Assembly: GCA_022457155.1 (NCBI GenBank)
Contig: JAJGOT010000013.1
Span: 2,643,501-2,707,500, forward strand
DNA length: 64,000 nt
Direction: 5' to 3'
Source: Cladopsammia gracilis
Taxonomy: Eukaryota; Cnidaria; Anthozoa; Scleractinia; Dendrophylliidae
The position numbers were made by a program, and so were the translations under genes. How positions within the stretch are numbered: position 1 is the stretch's first letter; each line of letters begins with the position of its first letter. Below the pieces are notes generated by a model. The model made no database searches, had not been told where the DNA came from, and worked only from the letters and a program-made list of their open reading frames with translations. This document shows positions 9,412 to 22,763 of this stretch, one piece after another.

Positions 9412-11108
9412 GATGTAGTGTTGAGAATCCAGACGTGACTTCACTACTCGAAGAGTTGTTGTTCTTGTTGTTTAAAATTAGCTCGACCACATTTTAACAA
9501 ACGGTTTTTTTGAATATTCAAGAACATAGCTGCCCAGTCAATATTGATCATATATGTCATTCGTTAGGGCATTATGTGAGAAAGGCTGAATTTTTGAAGC
9601 TGAAACTTGGCAAGATGAACGATTTTAATATAATTAACGGCTAAAATTTGCGCTTTGGACTGTTTCCAGAGCAACGTGGATGATTGCAAACAGCCCTAAA
9701 ATTTAACTTTTATAAGGTTTACGTAAAATCCAGTTATTAGATTTTCTCATGAACTTGCACACAGCTTACAATAATTAATTCTTATTGTTTCAAATTGGCT
9801 TGACCAAATTTTAACAAACGGTTTTTTTAAATATTCAAGAAGAAAGCTTCCCAGTCAATATTAATCGTGTGACAGAATTCCTTTGTTAGACTTTTATTTT
9901 AAAGTTTTCATTGTTTGAAATGCGACAAAAATAAGAATTGTGACAAATTTCATGAAATTTTAATGAGTGGATTTTGAGAAATTGTCGTTTGTGTACATTG
10001 TTTACAAAGCGGAGCTGTTTTACATTCTATCTAAAACCCCGCGCCGTCACGCAAATTGCCGCTGACCGCCAGCAAACTGTGTTCGGCCACCTTAATCTGC
10101 ATATCATTTTAACACTTTTAGGTTACATATCCATGCCAAATTAACAAGCTGTTCAACCCGATTTTCTCTTGCAGAAGTTACTGTGGTCTTCAAATAATGC
10201 TTAACCCTCGGACGTACAAGGTTTAGGATTTTGTCTGCTTATTATTATTCTACTTATTCTACAAATATATCACACCAATCAGTGTCCTATAAGCTAGACC
10301 TAACATGATGTGTCCCAGTGCTAAGTAAGACGTAGTCATTTTTGTTAATATTTTACTCTACTGCCAAAAATAAATAACATTCAAGTCAGCACACGTTCAA
10401 TATTTTCAACGTCGACGTCCGTTGGTTCGAAAATAATTGTGCAGGAAGTCGTTGAATTTTATTCTCCCAAAGGAACTTGTAAATGAAAGAAAGGAAACCT
10501 TTCTCAGAACCTTTCTCAATAGAAGAGACTAGCTAAAAGAATCCCACCATAGTTAACTTTCTGCAGCAGTCAAGTTCAAGATTAAGTCGAGATTGGCTCA
10601 CAAGACGAAAACTAAACAAGCTTAGTATTTCATAAACAGTGAATACGAACTTAATAAAAACATGAACTGCGTCAATAAAATTTGCGCAAATTCTAGCTGA
10701 AAAATACTGAAATGAATCAAACTTACGTAACAGCATCGACAAAATAACTACATGTACTCAAAATTTCGCTTCGATAAAAGGCAGGTTAAACAATTATAAC
10801 CAGATGTTAAACCATAAAGTTCATTTCGGTAGTAAGTTTGCAGTTTGTCACGTGGAAGCCCGAGTATGCCCTTGGAAAACCAATCAAAACTGTCTCAAAC
10901 CTCACGGTAGGAGTCTGGTTAGAGCACAATTTCCGTTTGGGTCACAACTCCAAAACAAAACTAGCCTAGTATTTTAAAGCAGTAAATACGGAATCAATGA
11001 AAACATGAACCGTATCCTAGGAAATTACGCACATTCTAGATAAAAACCTATATAACATCATCAACACCGAACTAATGTACTAAAACCCTGCTTTGAAAGT
11101 AGGCCAAA
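9412..11108. other. Gene-free repeat-derived DNA
   Basis: No coding or RNA gene is recognised. Parts at about 10200-10800 resemble 11880-12330 (TGTGTCCCAGTGCTAAGTAAGA, AACTTTCTGCAGCAGTCA words), so this is an older copy of an interspersed repeat. Short ORFs have no domain. Confidence 0.4.
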
Positions 11109-11562
11109 CACGAAGGGTCAAATAGCAGGGACATGTCGCAGCGACATGTAGCAGCGACAAAAAGTTTGAATGTGTAGTACACACTGAAGGACATGCAGTA
11201 GGGAGTGTAGCGGGGACATGTAGCAGGGAAAAAATCATAGCGCTTCCACACCACATAAGAAAATGTCGAGGGGACATGTCTTAGGAACATGTTGCAGCAA
11301 CACGTCCTCTCGTGTGAACTGATACTATCATAACTGTGCAACACCAATCTTGGGGACATTTTGTCCCCGCGACGTGTCCCATGAAGTTCAACAAGACATA
11401 TCCCCACGACATTTTCATGTGGTGTGCAAGCGCTATAATGAGTTTTTCCCTGTAACATTTCCCCGCTACACTCCCTGCTACATGTCCTTCAGTGTGTACT
11501 ACACAAATATTTGTCGCTGCTACATGTCGCTGCTACATGTCCCTAATATATGAACCCTCGTG
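11109..11562. mobile_element. Foldback element with roughly 190-bp inverted arms
   Basis: The left arm (11109-about 11280) begins CACGAAGGGTC. The right arm (about 11385-11562) ends ACCCTCGTG and is its diverged reverse complement. Both arms contain repeated GGGACATGT / ACATGTCCC words, giving a palindrome of palindromes. A partial relative of the right arm is at about 54826-54956. ORFs here are translations of the repeats. Confidence 0.75.
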
Positions 11563-13695
11563 TCCGACCACCTTTAAAAAGAAGTGCAATCAGACGTACA
11601 AAATCTCCAACTTCGATAGATTAGAAAATATTCCAGGCGGCAGAATATGGATTTCATTTTTATATAAGTCTCTGCAAGAAAAAGGGAAGCATGTATTATT
11701 TCATAACTTGTAAATGCGAAGTTAATTTTATAATGAATTGCAATTTTTTCACGTATACAACATATTCCCTGCGATCCTTTTAGAATTGCTTCAACCACCA
11801 CAAATATTTTCGCCCATGACGTCATAAAAGGATAAACCTTGCGAGTGAGTGTGTTAAATAATGTTTTCGATTAATTTGTTTGTCTGCTTATTATTGTTCT
11901 AGTTATCCTGCAACTACATTGTATATCACACCAATCACAGTGTCCTATAAGCTGGTCCTAACATGATGTGTCCCAGTGCTAAGTAAGACGTAGTCATTTT
12001 TATTAATATTTTACTATACTGCCAAAAACAAATAACAATCAAGTCAGCACACTTACAATCTTTTCAACGTCCATTGGTTCGAGAATAATTGTGCAGGAAG
12101 CCGTTGAATTTTATTCCCCAAAAGCGACCTGTAAATGAAAGAAAGGATACATTTCTGCGAACCTTTCTTAATAGATGAGACAAGCTAAAAGAATTCCAGC
12201 AAGCGGTTAACTTTCTGCAGCAGTCATGCAATTTCGTACCTAAGTCAAGATTTGATCACAACTCAAAAACTTAACAAGCTTAGTATTTCATAGGCAGTGA
12301 AAAAAAATTATTAAAAACATGTTTTAGCCAATAAAATCGACTATATGACGTCATAATGACGTCACGTTACGTCATTATGACACCAAAATATCTGTAGTTA
12401 CTAGAATTCATGACAACATTATCCTGTGTAAATTAGCATAAGCGGTTTCAAAGTTACATAGTGGGGGGGGGGGGCTTCTGGAGCCCCCTCCCCCGGTCCC
12501 AGACGGTCAAAAAAAGCCCGGTCTGGATAGGGTTAATTAGTAACCGCGAAAAAATGCAGGGAAATAACGACTTTACTTCTCCGCTAAACACTGCGAAAGA
12601 TCCAACTTTTAAAGTGTTTACCGAGCTGACGGCTGTGTAGCCATCATATAACCTTATTATTCAAAATTGAATCCTTTTTAAATGCCCGCCAAAATTGCAC
12701 GATATAGAACAGTAAACTAATGATATTAAGCTTTTAAACTAAGGTGAAAAGGTCGGAAGCACAAGAATTAAACTCAAAAGAGTTTAGTTGTAAACAAATG
12801 CTTCGACGAGCTACTAGCTTCAATTTAAAACGAAATCAGGTTTAAAAATAAGCACAGCTCTACATTCCTCCAAAAACGCTTGATTTGCAGAGTTACGCAG
12901 CCTCAAATGCAGTCTTGACCATTGTTTGAAAAATGTGAAACCTGTATTGAGTAGCAAACCGCGAAAAAATGCATGGAAATACTTTTAAACGATTTTCTCC
13001 GCTAAACACAGCTCCAACTAACGTGTTTACCGAGCTGACGTCACATTGGCCATGTAGCCTCGCGAAAAACACAGCCTCGCTTTCGTTTCAAAATTGCCCA
13101 ACGCGGGCGGGCGCGGGCGCCGGCACACGCACGCGCCCGCGAAACATTCCGCTAGCCATGACCATGAAAAATGATGGGCATAGGTTCAATGAGTATGGGC
13201 TGCGCAGCCGGGCCTTCGGCCCGGCGAGTGCTCTGCTATAAGTGTTTGATGCTATAACACCATGAAAGAACAATCCAATCAAGCTCCAAGAACACAAATC
13301 TAGGTATTTTTTTAATAATGAACAAAGGGGCTATTAATCAGATGACTACAACAAGACAACTGAATTACTTGTAGATCCAATGTAAAATCCCCCTGCGAAG
13401 GAAAACATACGCTGAAAACGGAATTTCGCAGATTCTACTTTTGCAACAATAAGTTTAAAAGCTTTTAATACCACTGAGCCAAAAACGCGAGGAGAAAAAG
13501 TTAAGGGATCTTCAAAGCATTATCACAGTGACGGATCCTGGCTAGAGATATGGCGGAGGTCAATATCATTTCATAGCACGAGTCGGTCATGATAATTTAT
13601 ACAACATTAAATCGAGAACAGCAGGATACGTGAACACGATGAATTAATCTGAAGCGTGAAGCAAAGGAAATAGGAGACGTCTGCACTCAGGTTTA
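11563..13695. other. Repeat-derived DNA, no gene
   Basis: Positions 11575-12330 are a copy of the sequence at 54985-55745 and 56985-57490. Around 12465-12520 is a G13-class homopolymer followed by a C-rich stretch. At 13095-13230 a GC-rich island contains GGGCGCGGGCGC and a CCGGGCCTTCGGCCCGG hairpin. From about 13262 the sequence matches 23080 and 28760, the flank of the 90-bp minisatellite. Confidence 0.45.
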
Positions 13696-15771
13696 AATAA
13701 TCCCAGCTGAGTTAAATTCTGACAGGAGTCAAGTTCAACAGAACGCAAGTCAATATTGGGTCACAGTCAAAAATTAAACAAGCACAATAATCCCAGCTGA
13801 GTTAAATTCTGACAGAAGTCAAGTTCAGCAGAACGCAAGTCAAGATTGGGTCACAGTCAAAAATTAAACAAGCACAATAATCCCAGCTGAGTTAAATTCT
13901 GACAGGAGTCAAGTTCACCAGAACGCAAGTCAAGATTGGGTCACAGTCAATAATTAAACAAGCACAATAATCCCAGCTGAGTTAAATTCTGACAGAAGTC
14001 AAGTTCAACAGAACGCAAGTCAATATTGGGTCACAGTCAAAAATTAAACAAGCACAATAATCCCAGCTGAGTTAAATTCTGACAGGAGTCAAGTTCAACA
14101 GATCGCAAGTCAAGATTGGGTCACAGTCAAAAATTAAACAAGCACAATAATCCCAGCTGAGTTAAATTCTGACAGGAGTCAAGTTCACCAGAACGCAAGT
14201 CAAGATTGGGTCACAGTTAAAAATTAAACAAGCACAATAATCCCAGCTGAGTTAAATTCTGACAAGAGTCAAGTTCAACAGAACGCAAGTCAAGATTGGG
14301 TCACAGTCAAAAATTAAACAAGCACAATAATCCCAGCTGAGTTAAATTCTGACAGAAGTCAAGTTCAACAGAACGAAAGTCAATATTGGGTCACAGTCAA
14401 AAATTAAACAAGCACAATAATCTCAGCTGAGTTAAATTCTGACAGGGGTCAAGTTCACCAGAACGCAAGTCAAGATTGGATCAGTCAAAAATTAAACAAG
14501 CACAATAATCCCAGCTGAGTTAAATTCTGACAGGAGTCAAGTTCACCAGAACGGAAGTCAAAGATTGGATCAGTCAAAAATTAAACAAGCACAATAATCC
14601 CAGCTGAGTTAAATACTGACAGGAGTCAAGTTCACCAGAACGCAAGTCAAGATTGGGTCACAGTCAAAAATTAAACAAGCACAATAATCTCAGCTGAGTT
14701 CAATTCTGACAGGAGTCAAGTTCACCAGAACGCAAGTCAATATTGGATCACAGTCAAAAATTAAACAAGCACAATAATCTCAGCTGAGTTCAATTCTGAC
14801 AGGAGTCAAGTTCACCAGAACGCAAGTCAAGATTGGGTCACAGTCAAAAATTAAACAAGCACAATAATCCCAGCTGAGTTAAATTCTGACAGGAGTCAAG
14901 TTCATGCACCAGAACGCAAGATTGGGTCACAGTCAAAAATTAAACAAGCACAATAATCCCAGCTGAGTTAAATACTGACAGGAGTCAAGTTCACCAGAAC
15001 GCAAGTCAAGATTGGGTCACAGTCAAAAAATATTTAACAAGCACAATAATCCCAGCTGAGTTAAATTCTGACAGGAGTCAAGTTCATGCACCAGAACGCA
15101 AGATTGGGTCACAGTCAAAAATTAAAAAAGCACAATAATCCCAGCTGAGTTAAATACTGACAGGAGTCAAGTTCACCAGAACGCAAGTCAAGATTGGGTC
15201 ACAGTCAAAAAATATTTAACAAGCACAATAATCCCAGCTGAGTTAAATTCTGACAGGAGTCAAGTTCACCAGAACGCAAGTCAAGATTGGGTCACAGTCA
15301 AAAAATATTTAACAAGCACAATAATCCCAGCTGAGTTAAATTCTGACAGGAGTCAAGTTCACCAGAACGCAAGTCAAGATTGGGTCACAGTCAAAAAATA
15401 TTTAACAAGCACAATAATCCCAGCTGAGTTAAATTCTGACAGGAGTCAAGTTCACCAGAACGCAAGTCAAGATTGGGTCACAGTCAAAAATTAAACAAGC
15501 ACAATAATCTCAGCTGAGTTAAATTCTGACAGGAGTCAAGTTCACCAGAACGCAAGTCAAGATTGGGTCACAGTCAAAAATTAAACAAGCACAATAATCC
15601 CAGCTGAGTTAAATTCTGACAGGAGTCAAGTTCACCAGAACGCAAGTCAAGATTGGGTCACAGTCAAAAATAAAACAAGCACAATAATCCCAGCTGAGTT
15701 AAATTCTGACAGGAGTCAAGTTCACCAGAACGCAAGTCAAGATTGGGTCACAGTTAAAAATAAACAAGCAC
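13696..15771. repeat. Minisatellite: about 23 tandem units of 90 bp
   Basis: The unit begins AATAATCCCAGCTGAGTTAA and ends ATTAAACAAGCAC; starts recur at 13696, 13786, 13876 and so on. Unit length is mostly 90 bp with occasional 87-94 bp variants (for example TATTT insertions near 15030). Units differ by a few substitutions such as CACC/CAAC and GATT/TATT. The same locus in paralogous repeat copies holds only about 3 units (23526) and 1 unit (29200). Confidence 0.95.
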
Positions 15772-18443
15772 AGTTGTTTATAGCCAGTAAATACGAAATC
15801 AGTATATACACATAAACTGTGCACAGGAGCCATAATCGGGAGACGGAGACCGCAACTCTTTTTCATTTCTTTAGAGGTGCCTGTCCCCATTTGAAGGTCA
15901 ATTTGTGCTGTTTTTAGCCGAAATTGTGCCATCGCGAGTGGCAAGCGAGTGCGTCTACGAGGATTATAACATTTTTGGTGCGTTCAAAATGGCGTCCAAA
16001 TTTTTAGTTTTAGGATTGATTTTTGCCTTGGTAGACGCTTTTGTAGATTAAGACTCCGTAGTGAACACGAAACGCTCAATACTAGTTTTAGAGAAAGTTC
16101 GAATCAAGGCATACATCACACGACTCGCACGAAAAGGCCGGAAGGCGCCAAAGTCGTGGTGGCGCTGTGTCGCTTGAGTTGAATGAATGAAGTTATCGAA
16201 AGAGTAAATGTTGAAGAGTGTTTCTGGAGCTACGATATTCATCTAATTCATACAGTCATTTCAATGCAAAATAAAACCATTTTGTAATCCTGAATTGTTG
16301 AAAAATCCCAATAGTGGACACTAATATAACCTCAACGATTTGAGAAAAGTTGTAACTCAACTGACGAAGTTCTTGCTTATTTGTTCGCGCTGTTCATGTC
16401 GGCTGAGGTCAGCTTGGAAACAAAATGACTGACGCATTCATTGTGTAGGTATACGGATGGACTTTCTACATGGAAATGAAACGGTGTTTTCTTGTGTGCA
16501 ACAGCTTATAAACAGCTAACATTCCTTCAATTATTATTGTCGACGTTCCGTGGAAAACGGTATAAATTCAAGGTTTGAATTTTCACCATATAATTTTAAC
16601 ATTTGGAATTATCATACAGCTTGTTAAAATTGGCATGCGACTTTAAAATATGGTAAATATCTTACTTCAATGTTGTCATGGTTGTTATTTTGATATAGTT
16701 TTGTTCATTTGTGGCACCTTTGAAAACAAGAAAGCGCATTTTGGCCAAGCACAGCATTTTGAATGTGTTCAGTTTCATTTCTTTTCGTTATGTTTGCCGC
16801 TTTTGTTGTTTTGATTCTGTTTATGTGGCCAGGTTGGTGTCACCACTGTAAATGCGGCCCGTTAAAAACAGAAACTGTTTGGTTGGATTACGATATTAGG
16901 GACTTGCAGCTAGGATAGACAATAGAAGATATACTTGAAAGGAGTAACTTCAAACCAGCCTGTGCCGGAACTGGTAAGTCACTTCCATAAGAAGTATTTT
17001 AGAAAAATCGTCAACGGTCAGTTATCATTGTTTATACAGAGGCAGAAAAACAATTTAGCTAACTGCGGTTAAGTTTTTCAGGAAAGTCTTTTACGGGACG
17101 TCTCTAAGCCAAGTAAAGTAACAAGTCAATGACTTTTTCGATAAGCTGCTCGTTCTGTTGAAAGAGAAAATTACGATTCATTAGTCGTAATATCAACCTC
17201 TGCGTATTCGACTTTGTTGCTAAAATCGGAATCATGTTATGGCGGCAGAACATGGATTTTATTTTGACTTAAGTATATGCAACAAAATAAACTCATATTC
17301 CTTGTAAATGCGAAGTTAATTTTGTAATGAATTTTCAAATAACATTTTAGTTTAGGGAATCGTTTAAAGTCCACTAAGTTAGCATAAGTTTCGTGTAAAG
17401 GTTTCCTATGTGACTATTAACACTTATTATAATAAGGAAATGCATGAATAAAATTTGCGTAAATTCTAGCTAAAAAATACTGACATAAATTAAACTTACA
17501 TAACAGCATCAACAAAAAACTACATGTACTCAAAATTTCGATACGATAAAAGGCAGGGAAAAGAAATATAACCAGATGTTAAAGCATGAAGTCCATTTGG
17601 TGGAAATTGTGGAATTTGTTTCGTGCAACCTACGCACGTTCTTAAAAAAAAAAAAACAATCAAAACTTTCTCAATACTCGGAGCAGGAGTGAAGTTAGAG
17701 CGCAATTTCCAGATGGGTCACAAATCCAAAACGAAACTAACCTAGTATTTTGACGCCAGTGAATACGACATCAATGAACACACGAACAGTATCACGCGAA
17801 CTTGCAGACATTCTATCTAAAAACATTCATCAACACAGAACTACATGCACTCAAAACCTGCTGTTAAAGTATTAGAGAAATAGAAAATAAGTGTAATCAG
17901 ACGTACAACTTCTCCAACTTCGATAGATTAGAAAATATTCCAGGCGGCAGAACATGGATTTCATTTTGACCTAAGGATCTGCAACAAAATAAAAGCATTT
18001 AGTATTTCATACCTTATAGATGCGAAGTTAATTTTATAATGAATTTCATGCAATATTTTAGTTTAGGGAATCGTTTAAAGTCCACTAAGTTAACATAAGT
18101 TGTGTGTAAAGGTTTCCTATGTGACTGTTAATTATTTTAATGATGGCACAACTTACATTTAATCTCGTTATGAATATATTGCGTTCGCTGTTACGTCTTT
18201 TGGGTGTTCAAGACGTTTTCAGAGTGCTGTTAATCTGCATACATTTTAACACTTTTAGGTTAGATATTCATAAATGCCAAATTGACAAGACTTCACTTGC
18301 AGAAGTTACTGTGGACTTCAAACAATGCTTAAGCTGTTCATCATCTATCATCCACAAAAATTTCAACATTCTCTCTTCTTCCCAACGTTGTACCAATGTT
18401 TCTAATCTACACCTCTTGTTGCCATTCGACGCACTGACAACCT

Positions 18444-18446
<3 letters not shown>
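15772..18446. other. Repeat-derived DNA, no gene
   Basis: Positions 15780-16920 match 23800-25390 and 29290-30880 but lack the two MITEs found there, giving empty sites near 16676 and 16827. Positions 17230-18250 are another copy of block R. The 102-aa frame at 18140-18448 has no recognisable domain and lies in repeat sequence. Confidence 0.5.

Positions 18447-18521
<75 letters not shown>
18447..18521. repeat. (AAT)n microsatellite
   Basis: About 25 uninterrupted AAT/ATA triplets. With a second array at 18699-18748 it brackets a 175-bp segment whose + frame (CEIQKTALLGTANILRK) resembles the C-terminus of a LINE protein, so the array may be a LINE tail. That last point is weak. Confidence 0.8.
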
Positions 18522-18522
<1 letters not shown>

Positions 18523-18698
18523 TCAACCTCTGCGAAATTCAGAAAACCGCACTACTTGGGACAGCCAACATCCTGCGCAAGACCCTTTCTCTGCAATGCT
18601 AAGTAGTGTGGCCTCCACACAGCGCCTCATGGGTGCCCTAGGTCCATGGTTTGGACCCGGCCCCCATGGAGAACACATAATTATATAGAGAACACATG

Positions 18699-18748
<50 letters not shown>

Positions 18749-20276
18749 CAACTTTATTTATCGAGGGTAACACTTGACAGTATAAAATACTGATAAACTC
18801 GTGGCCCTCTAGACAAATTAAAAATGAACACATACAAAAGAATAATGAAGTAATTAAAAATTAGCCTATAAACAATTAAAATATGATATATCTAAGAATT
18901 AATAAAATATAAGAATATAAAAAGAATAACTTATGATATAGTAAAATGATGCACATCTTTATAGGACTCTAAAAAAATACTTATATAGAGACTTCTTCAA
19001 AATATCTAAACTAATGCTACTCTTAATTTCATTGGGGAGTGAATTCCAAAACCTAATAGCTGATACTTGAAAAGTCCTAGCACCTTCTGATTCTCTTTTA
19101 TACTTTGGACAAATTAAGTTCAAAGACCCATATCTAGTTTGTCTTTCACTAGGACATATGTCGATATTTCGTTTGAGTAATTCTAACATATAATTGGGAC
19201 AGGCGGAGGGCGTCATTTTCCACCAGAAAATCATTGTTATCCACCACAGCAGGGGAAGACTCCCCAGTACAATCGTCACCCTCATTTTGAAATTGTCCAT
19301 CCTCACCGCTATCCAAATCCCCAACAACCTCATCCACAACAATGTAATCCATTCCCAAAACTGACCCCAGCGGCGCATTTTCAGCCACATCAACGTCATC
19401 CGCGCGACCCGACACAGGCCCAGATCCCGGCAGAGACGGAAAATCAGACTCATCAACAGCAGACGCGGTTGTATTTGCGACATTCCCCCAGGGGTTGGGG
19501 CAGCTACGCGCAAAGTGGCCGGACTCACCGCACCGACGACATTTATCCTTATTTGGGCAGTTCGCAGACTTATGTCCCTGAACATTACAAAGGTTACAGA
19601 TCATGGGCTGACCCTTATACAAAATCCTGCATAAGTACCCATCAATCGTAACTTGGCGCGGCAAAGTGCCCTCTATAGCCATTGACACTAGCCGCGTGCC
19701 CGTATACACCGAGGGAGACGAGATATAAGCTTGGCGCCTAACACGCTTAACTTCGCCGAAATCACTGAGAACAGTCATGACGGACTCGTCTGATTCCTCA
19801 AACGGAAAATCAAAAATGTGCACCATAGTTAGAGGAGGACCACCCCCCAAAATAGAACACCACAGCCCGAAAAGGCGCACCCCAGTTAGACCCAGGGCCT
19901 GCCTGAAATCCTCGTCATTACGGAAAGTCACCCTGATGACCTCATACGCAATTTGGACGCAGTCTATAGTAAGACCGCTAAACACATTAATAACTTCTCT
20001 CATGATTTCTTCTTTGCTCTGTCCACTGAGCTTACGCCCACACTGAATGTGGATAGTCAGCGGCAGACGCATGATGGCCAAGAAAACGGGGCGCAAAAAA
20101 GCGCAGCGCAAAGAGTACCGCAAAAAGCAACAACGCGCGGATAAACAGCGAAACGGGGAAAAAAAAAAGGTCACGCGCGAAGCGCGAAGAAAAGGGTACA
20201 AAACCCACGCGCGAAAAAGCGAAAAAAAAACGGGAGAAACCACGCGCGAAACGCCAAGAAAAAAGTACAAAATCAC
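18749..20276 (-). mobile_element. LINE copy: ORF1 with CCHC zinc knuckles joined to the 3' end of ORF2 (internally deleted)
   Basis: Reading the minus strand, 20276 to about 19195 encodes an ORF1/Gag-like RNA-binding protein. An RRM-like region (VIRVTFRNDEDFRQALGL) is followed by tandem knuckles CNLCNVQGHKSANC and CRRCGESGHFARSC, then an acidic Ser/Asp-rich tail. About 19195 to 18959 encodes the typical C-terminus of a LINE reverse transcriptase (RFWNSLPNEIKSS...LKKSLYKYFF) in another frame. The whole reverse-transcriptase core is missing. The 3' UTR runs to an AATAAAG signal and an (ATT)n tail at 18748-18699. It is a dead, possibly trans-mobilised, copy. Confidence 0.8.
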
Positions 20277-20500
20277 GCGTGAAAAAGCGAAAAAAGCCGA
20301 GAAAAAGGCAAGCCGAAAGACAAACGAGAAACGAGTACGCGAAGGACAAAAAAGCGAAACAAAAGCCGGCGAAAAAAAAAACGCAAAAGCGAAAACAATG
20401 AAAAAGCCAAAGGAGGAAAAAACCCGAAAAGCGAAAAAAAAAAAGGAAAAACGCCGAAAGAGGAGAGCTCACGCGACAAAAGCATGCGAATTAATCACCT
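20080..20500. repeat. Purine-skewed low-complexity tract at the 5' side of the LINE
   Basis: The + strand is almost all A and G with recurring GCGAAAAA and ACGCGCGAA words. Every frame is open on the + strand (Lys/Arg-rich) and Phe-rich on the minus strand because of composition, not selection. It is probably the pyrimidine-rich 5' UTR of the minus-strand LINE. Confidence 0.6.
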
Positions 20501-21244
20501 TAAACACTGATAGCGCCAAAAAACTGCCAGCGGCTAGGCAAACTACAATGACAACTAATATAATAACGAACAAAGCACAGCTTCGATAGATGAACTAAAG
20601 AAACCGCGGACAAAAGAAGAGCAACAATAGCCGCAACTATTGGTGCTAATGAGACTAATGAAGAGGCAACAAAAACCTAGCGCTTTTGTTGCTGCTTACA
20701 ATAATACAATAACCTACAAGCAAAGAGTGCTAATTACTACAAAACTTTAAACCAAATTGAACTAAACGGAATATTTAATGACCGCAACCTCCAAAAACCC
20801 GAACATAAACGGGTCTTTCTGCATGTACCGGTATCCATGAACCACTCATTGTCTTCTATTGTTTGTGAGGTATTGTATTTTTGGTCTTGTTTTGCATTTG
20901 TATTATTGTCGTTCTTTGTTCCTTTTGTTTTACGTAATATGTGACCGGTACATGCAGAATCTACCAAATAAACATAATTTTAGGGCCGAAAAACCAAAAC
21001 CAAAAAGCCACGGGGTAGAAAAACACACTGTGGAAAAGATGACCGGAAAGGAAACCCAATAAGAAAACCAAAAGGAGACCAAATCAAACCCACAAAACCC
21101 GGGACAAACAACAAAGGAGAACTAAGGGAGGTGACACTTAAACTTGTAGTGAAACCTTGCCAAAATAAAAACGGCAAAACTTAGGCCGAAAACCGGCCGA
21201 ATCCCACAAATAAATCCCTCAAACGGGAGAAAAACCCGTTAGCA
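20501..21244. other. No gene seen; small foldback inside
   Basis: A 15-base inverted pair, TCTGCATGTACCGGT (about 20817) and ACCGGTACATGCAGA (about 20945), brackets 115 bp. The rest is A-rich with no recognised feature. Confidence 0.35.
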
Positions 21245-21333
21245 AGTGATATCACAAACTGGTTTGAACTTACGAATATCAAATCCGTTATAAATCGCCG
21301 AAATTGCCGCTATTCCAAAGAGGCGTGCTCTAA

Positions 21334-21352
<19 letters not shown>
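21245..21352 (-). mobile_element. tRNA-derived SINE-like remnant
   Basis: The minus strand starts GTGGCTTCATAGCTCAG, a tRNA-like 5' end, with a good RNA polymerase III A box (TAGCTCAGTTG, about 21344-21334). A degenerate B box (GTTCAAACC, about 21269-21261) follows. The expected anticodon arm and acceptor pairing are lost, so it is not a functional tRNA. Confidence 0.6.
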
Positions 21353-21366
<14 letters not shown>

Positions 21367-21879
21367 AGGTCAATTGTAGGTTCATATGTTCCCGTGAAAA
21401 AAAAAAAATGAGTGTGAAATGATATATCATTTCACACTCATTCCTTTCATATTTGCGGTGTTATAATATTTCGGAAATATTTTTCTTCTTATAGATAACT
21501 TTTAATGTGCTCTACAAGATAATTTAAATGTTATTGGTTATGGTGTTGCTGGGGGTCCGTGACGACATCCAGAATGGCCGTTATTAAAAACTCAACTTTA
21601 TCGGAAAAAATGCGAAAATTGCATGAATATTCCTTCATAGAGTTGAAAAATATGATATGATTAAACATTTTACTGCTTCTAATTGCATTTTCATATGCTT
21701 GTTTTTCACCGAAAAAAGGTGAAAAACACGCATTTTTATTAAAAGAAATGGCTTTACCTCATGCTAACTATGACGTTATATAGTCAATTCTCTCTAAGAC
21801 GGACGCCCTCGGGACCGGCCTCAACTGTCCGTCTAAGAGAGGTGTCCGGCTTATAGAGAGTCGAGGTAACGTGACAACA

Positions 21880-22365
21880 GATATTCTGAGATAATAAAGC
21901 TGAGAACCTATGCACAATGAATACACGTCTGTTTTTTAAATCTGTTTCAAGTTAAAAAAAAATACAAAATGGAGCAAAAATAATATTAGATCAAAGGGTT
22001 CTAAGAGCCATCCTATGAATACGAGACAACGTAAAGTCCACAGATCAGAGATAATAAAGCCCAACCTATGCACAGTGAATACACGTCTGTTTTTTTTAAG
22101 TATGTTTCAAGTTAAAAAAAATACAGACCGGAAAAAAATAATATTAGATCAAAGGGTTCTAAGAGCCGTCTTATGAATACGAGACAACGTAAAGTCCACA
22201 GATCGGAGATAATAAAGCCGAACCTATGCACAGTGAATACACGTCTGTTTTTTAAAGTCTGTTTCAAGTTAAAAAAAAATACAAACTGGAAAAAAAATAA
22301 TATTAGATCAAAGGGTTCTAACAGACATCTTGTGAATACGAAACAACGTAAAGTCCACAGATAGG
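21880..22365. repeat. Three tandem units of about 159 bp
   Basis: Units share AGTCCACAGAT and TATTAGATCAAAGGGTTCTA at 22022, 22183 and 22342. About two further units lie at 27771-28040, so unit number differs between the two arms of the segmental duplication. Confidence 0.8.
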
Positions 22366-22763
22366 TTTTTATATTTTATACTGACTTTGAGGTCAAAGAG
22401 TTAAAAGCAAAACAGATTTAAAACGACATAATTACACTGGAGAATTAAAAAAAGTTTACTTATTCAATTACAGCAATTATCTTTTAACAGGAACGAGTGA
22501 AAATTTGCATATCTGTCCCCGTATACTATATCTCGTTCGACGCTTTGCGTATTCACGAGATAAAAAGTGGACTCGTTGTTCCGTTTTGAAGTATTTTTCA
22601 CTAAAAAAAAGCACTTCCCAAGTGTCCGTCGACAGTTTCCAAGTGCCCGTTGTCTGTGTTAGAGACGTGTCCGTCTTATAGTTGTGTCTGTTAAGAGAGA
22701 GTTGACTCTATCTCGTTACTAAAGCAACCGATTGTCGTCAAACTGTACCAAAATGTGTCTAAA

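Noticed and set aside
11072..11713. Overlapping ORFs of 65-128 aa on both strands
   Set aside because: They translate the foldback element's repeats.
12969..13297. 90-aa and 69-aa frames over the GC-rich patch
   Set aside because: Low-complexity GC content, no domain, and the region is repeat flank.
13696..15771. Regular 90-bp repeats as a possible CRISPR array
   Set aside because: The whole unit repeats without variable spacers, units are imperfect and the context is animal DNA; it is a minisatellite.
20047..20589. 180-aa Lys/Arg-rich open frame
   Set aside because: It lies in a purine-only tract where all frames are open; repetition of simple words explains it.
21245..21352. Functional tRNA gene on the minus strand
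   Set aside because: The A box is good, but the B box is degenerate and no anticodon arm or acceptor stem forms.
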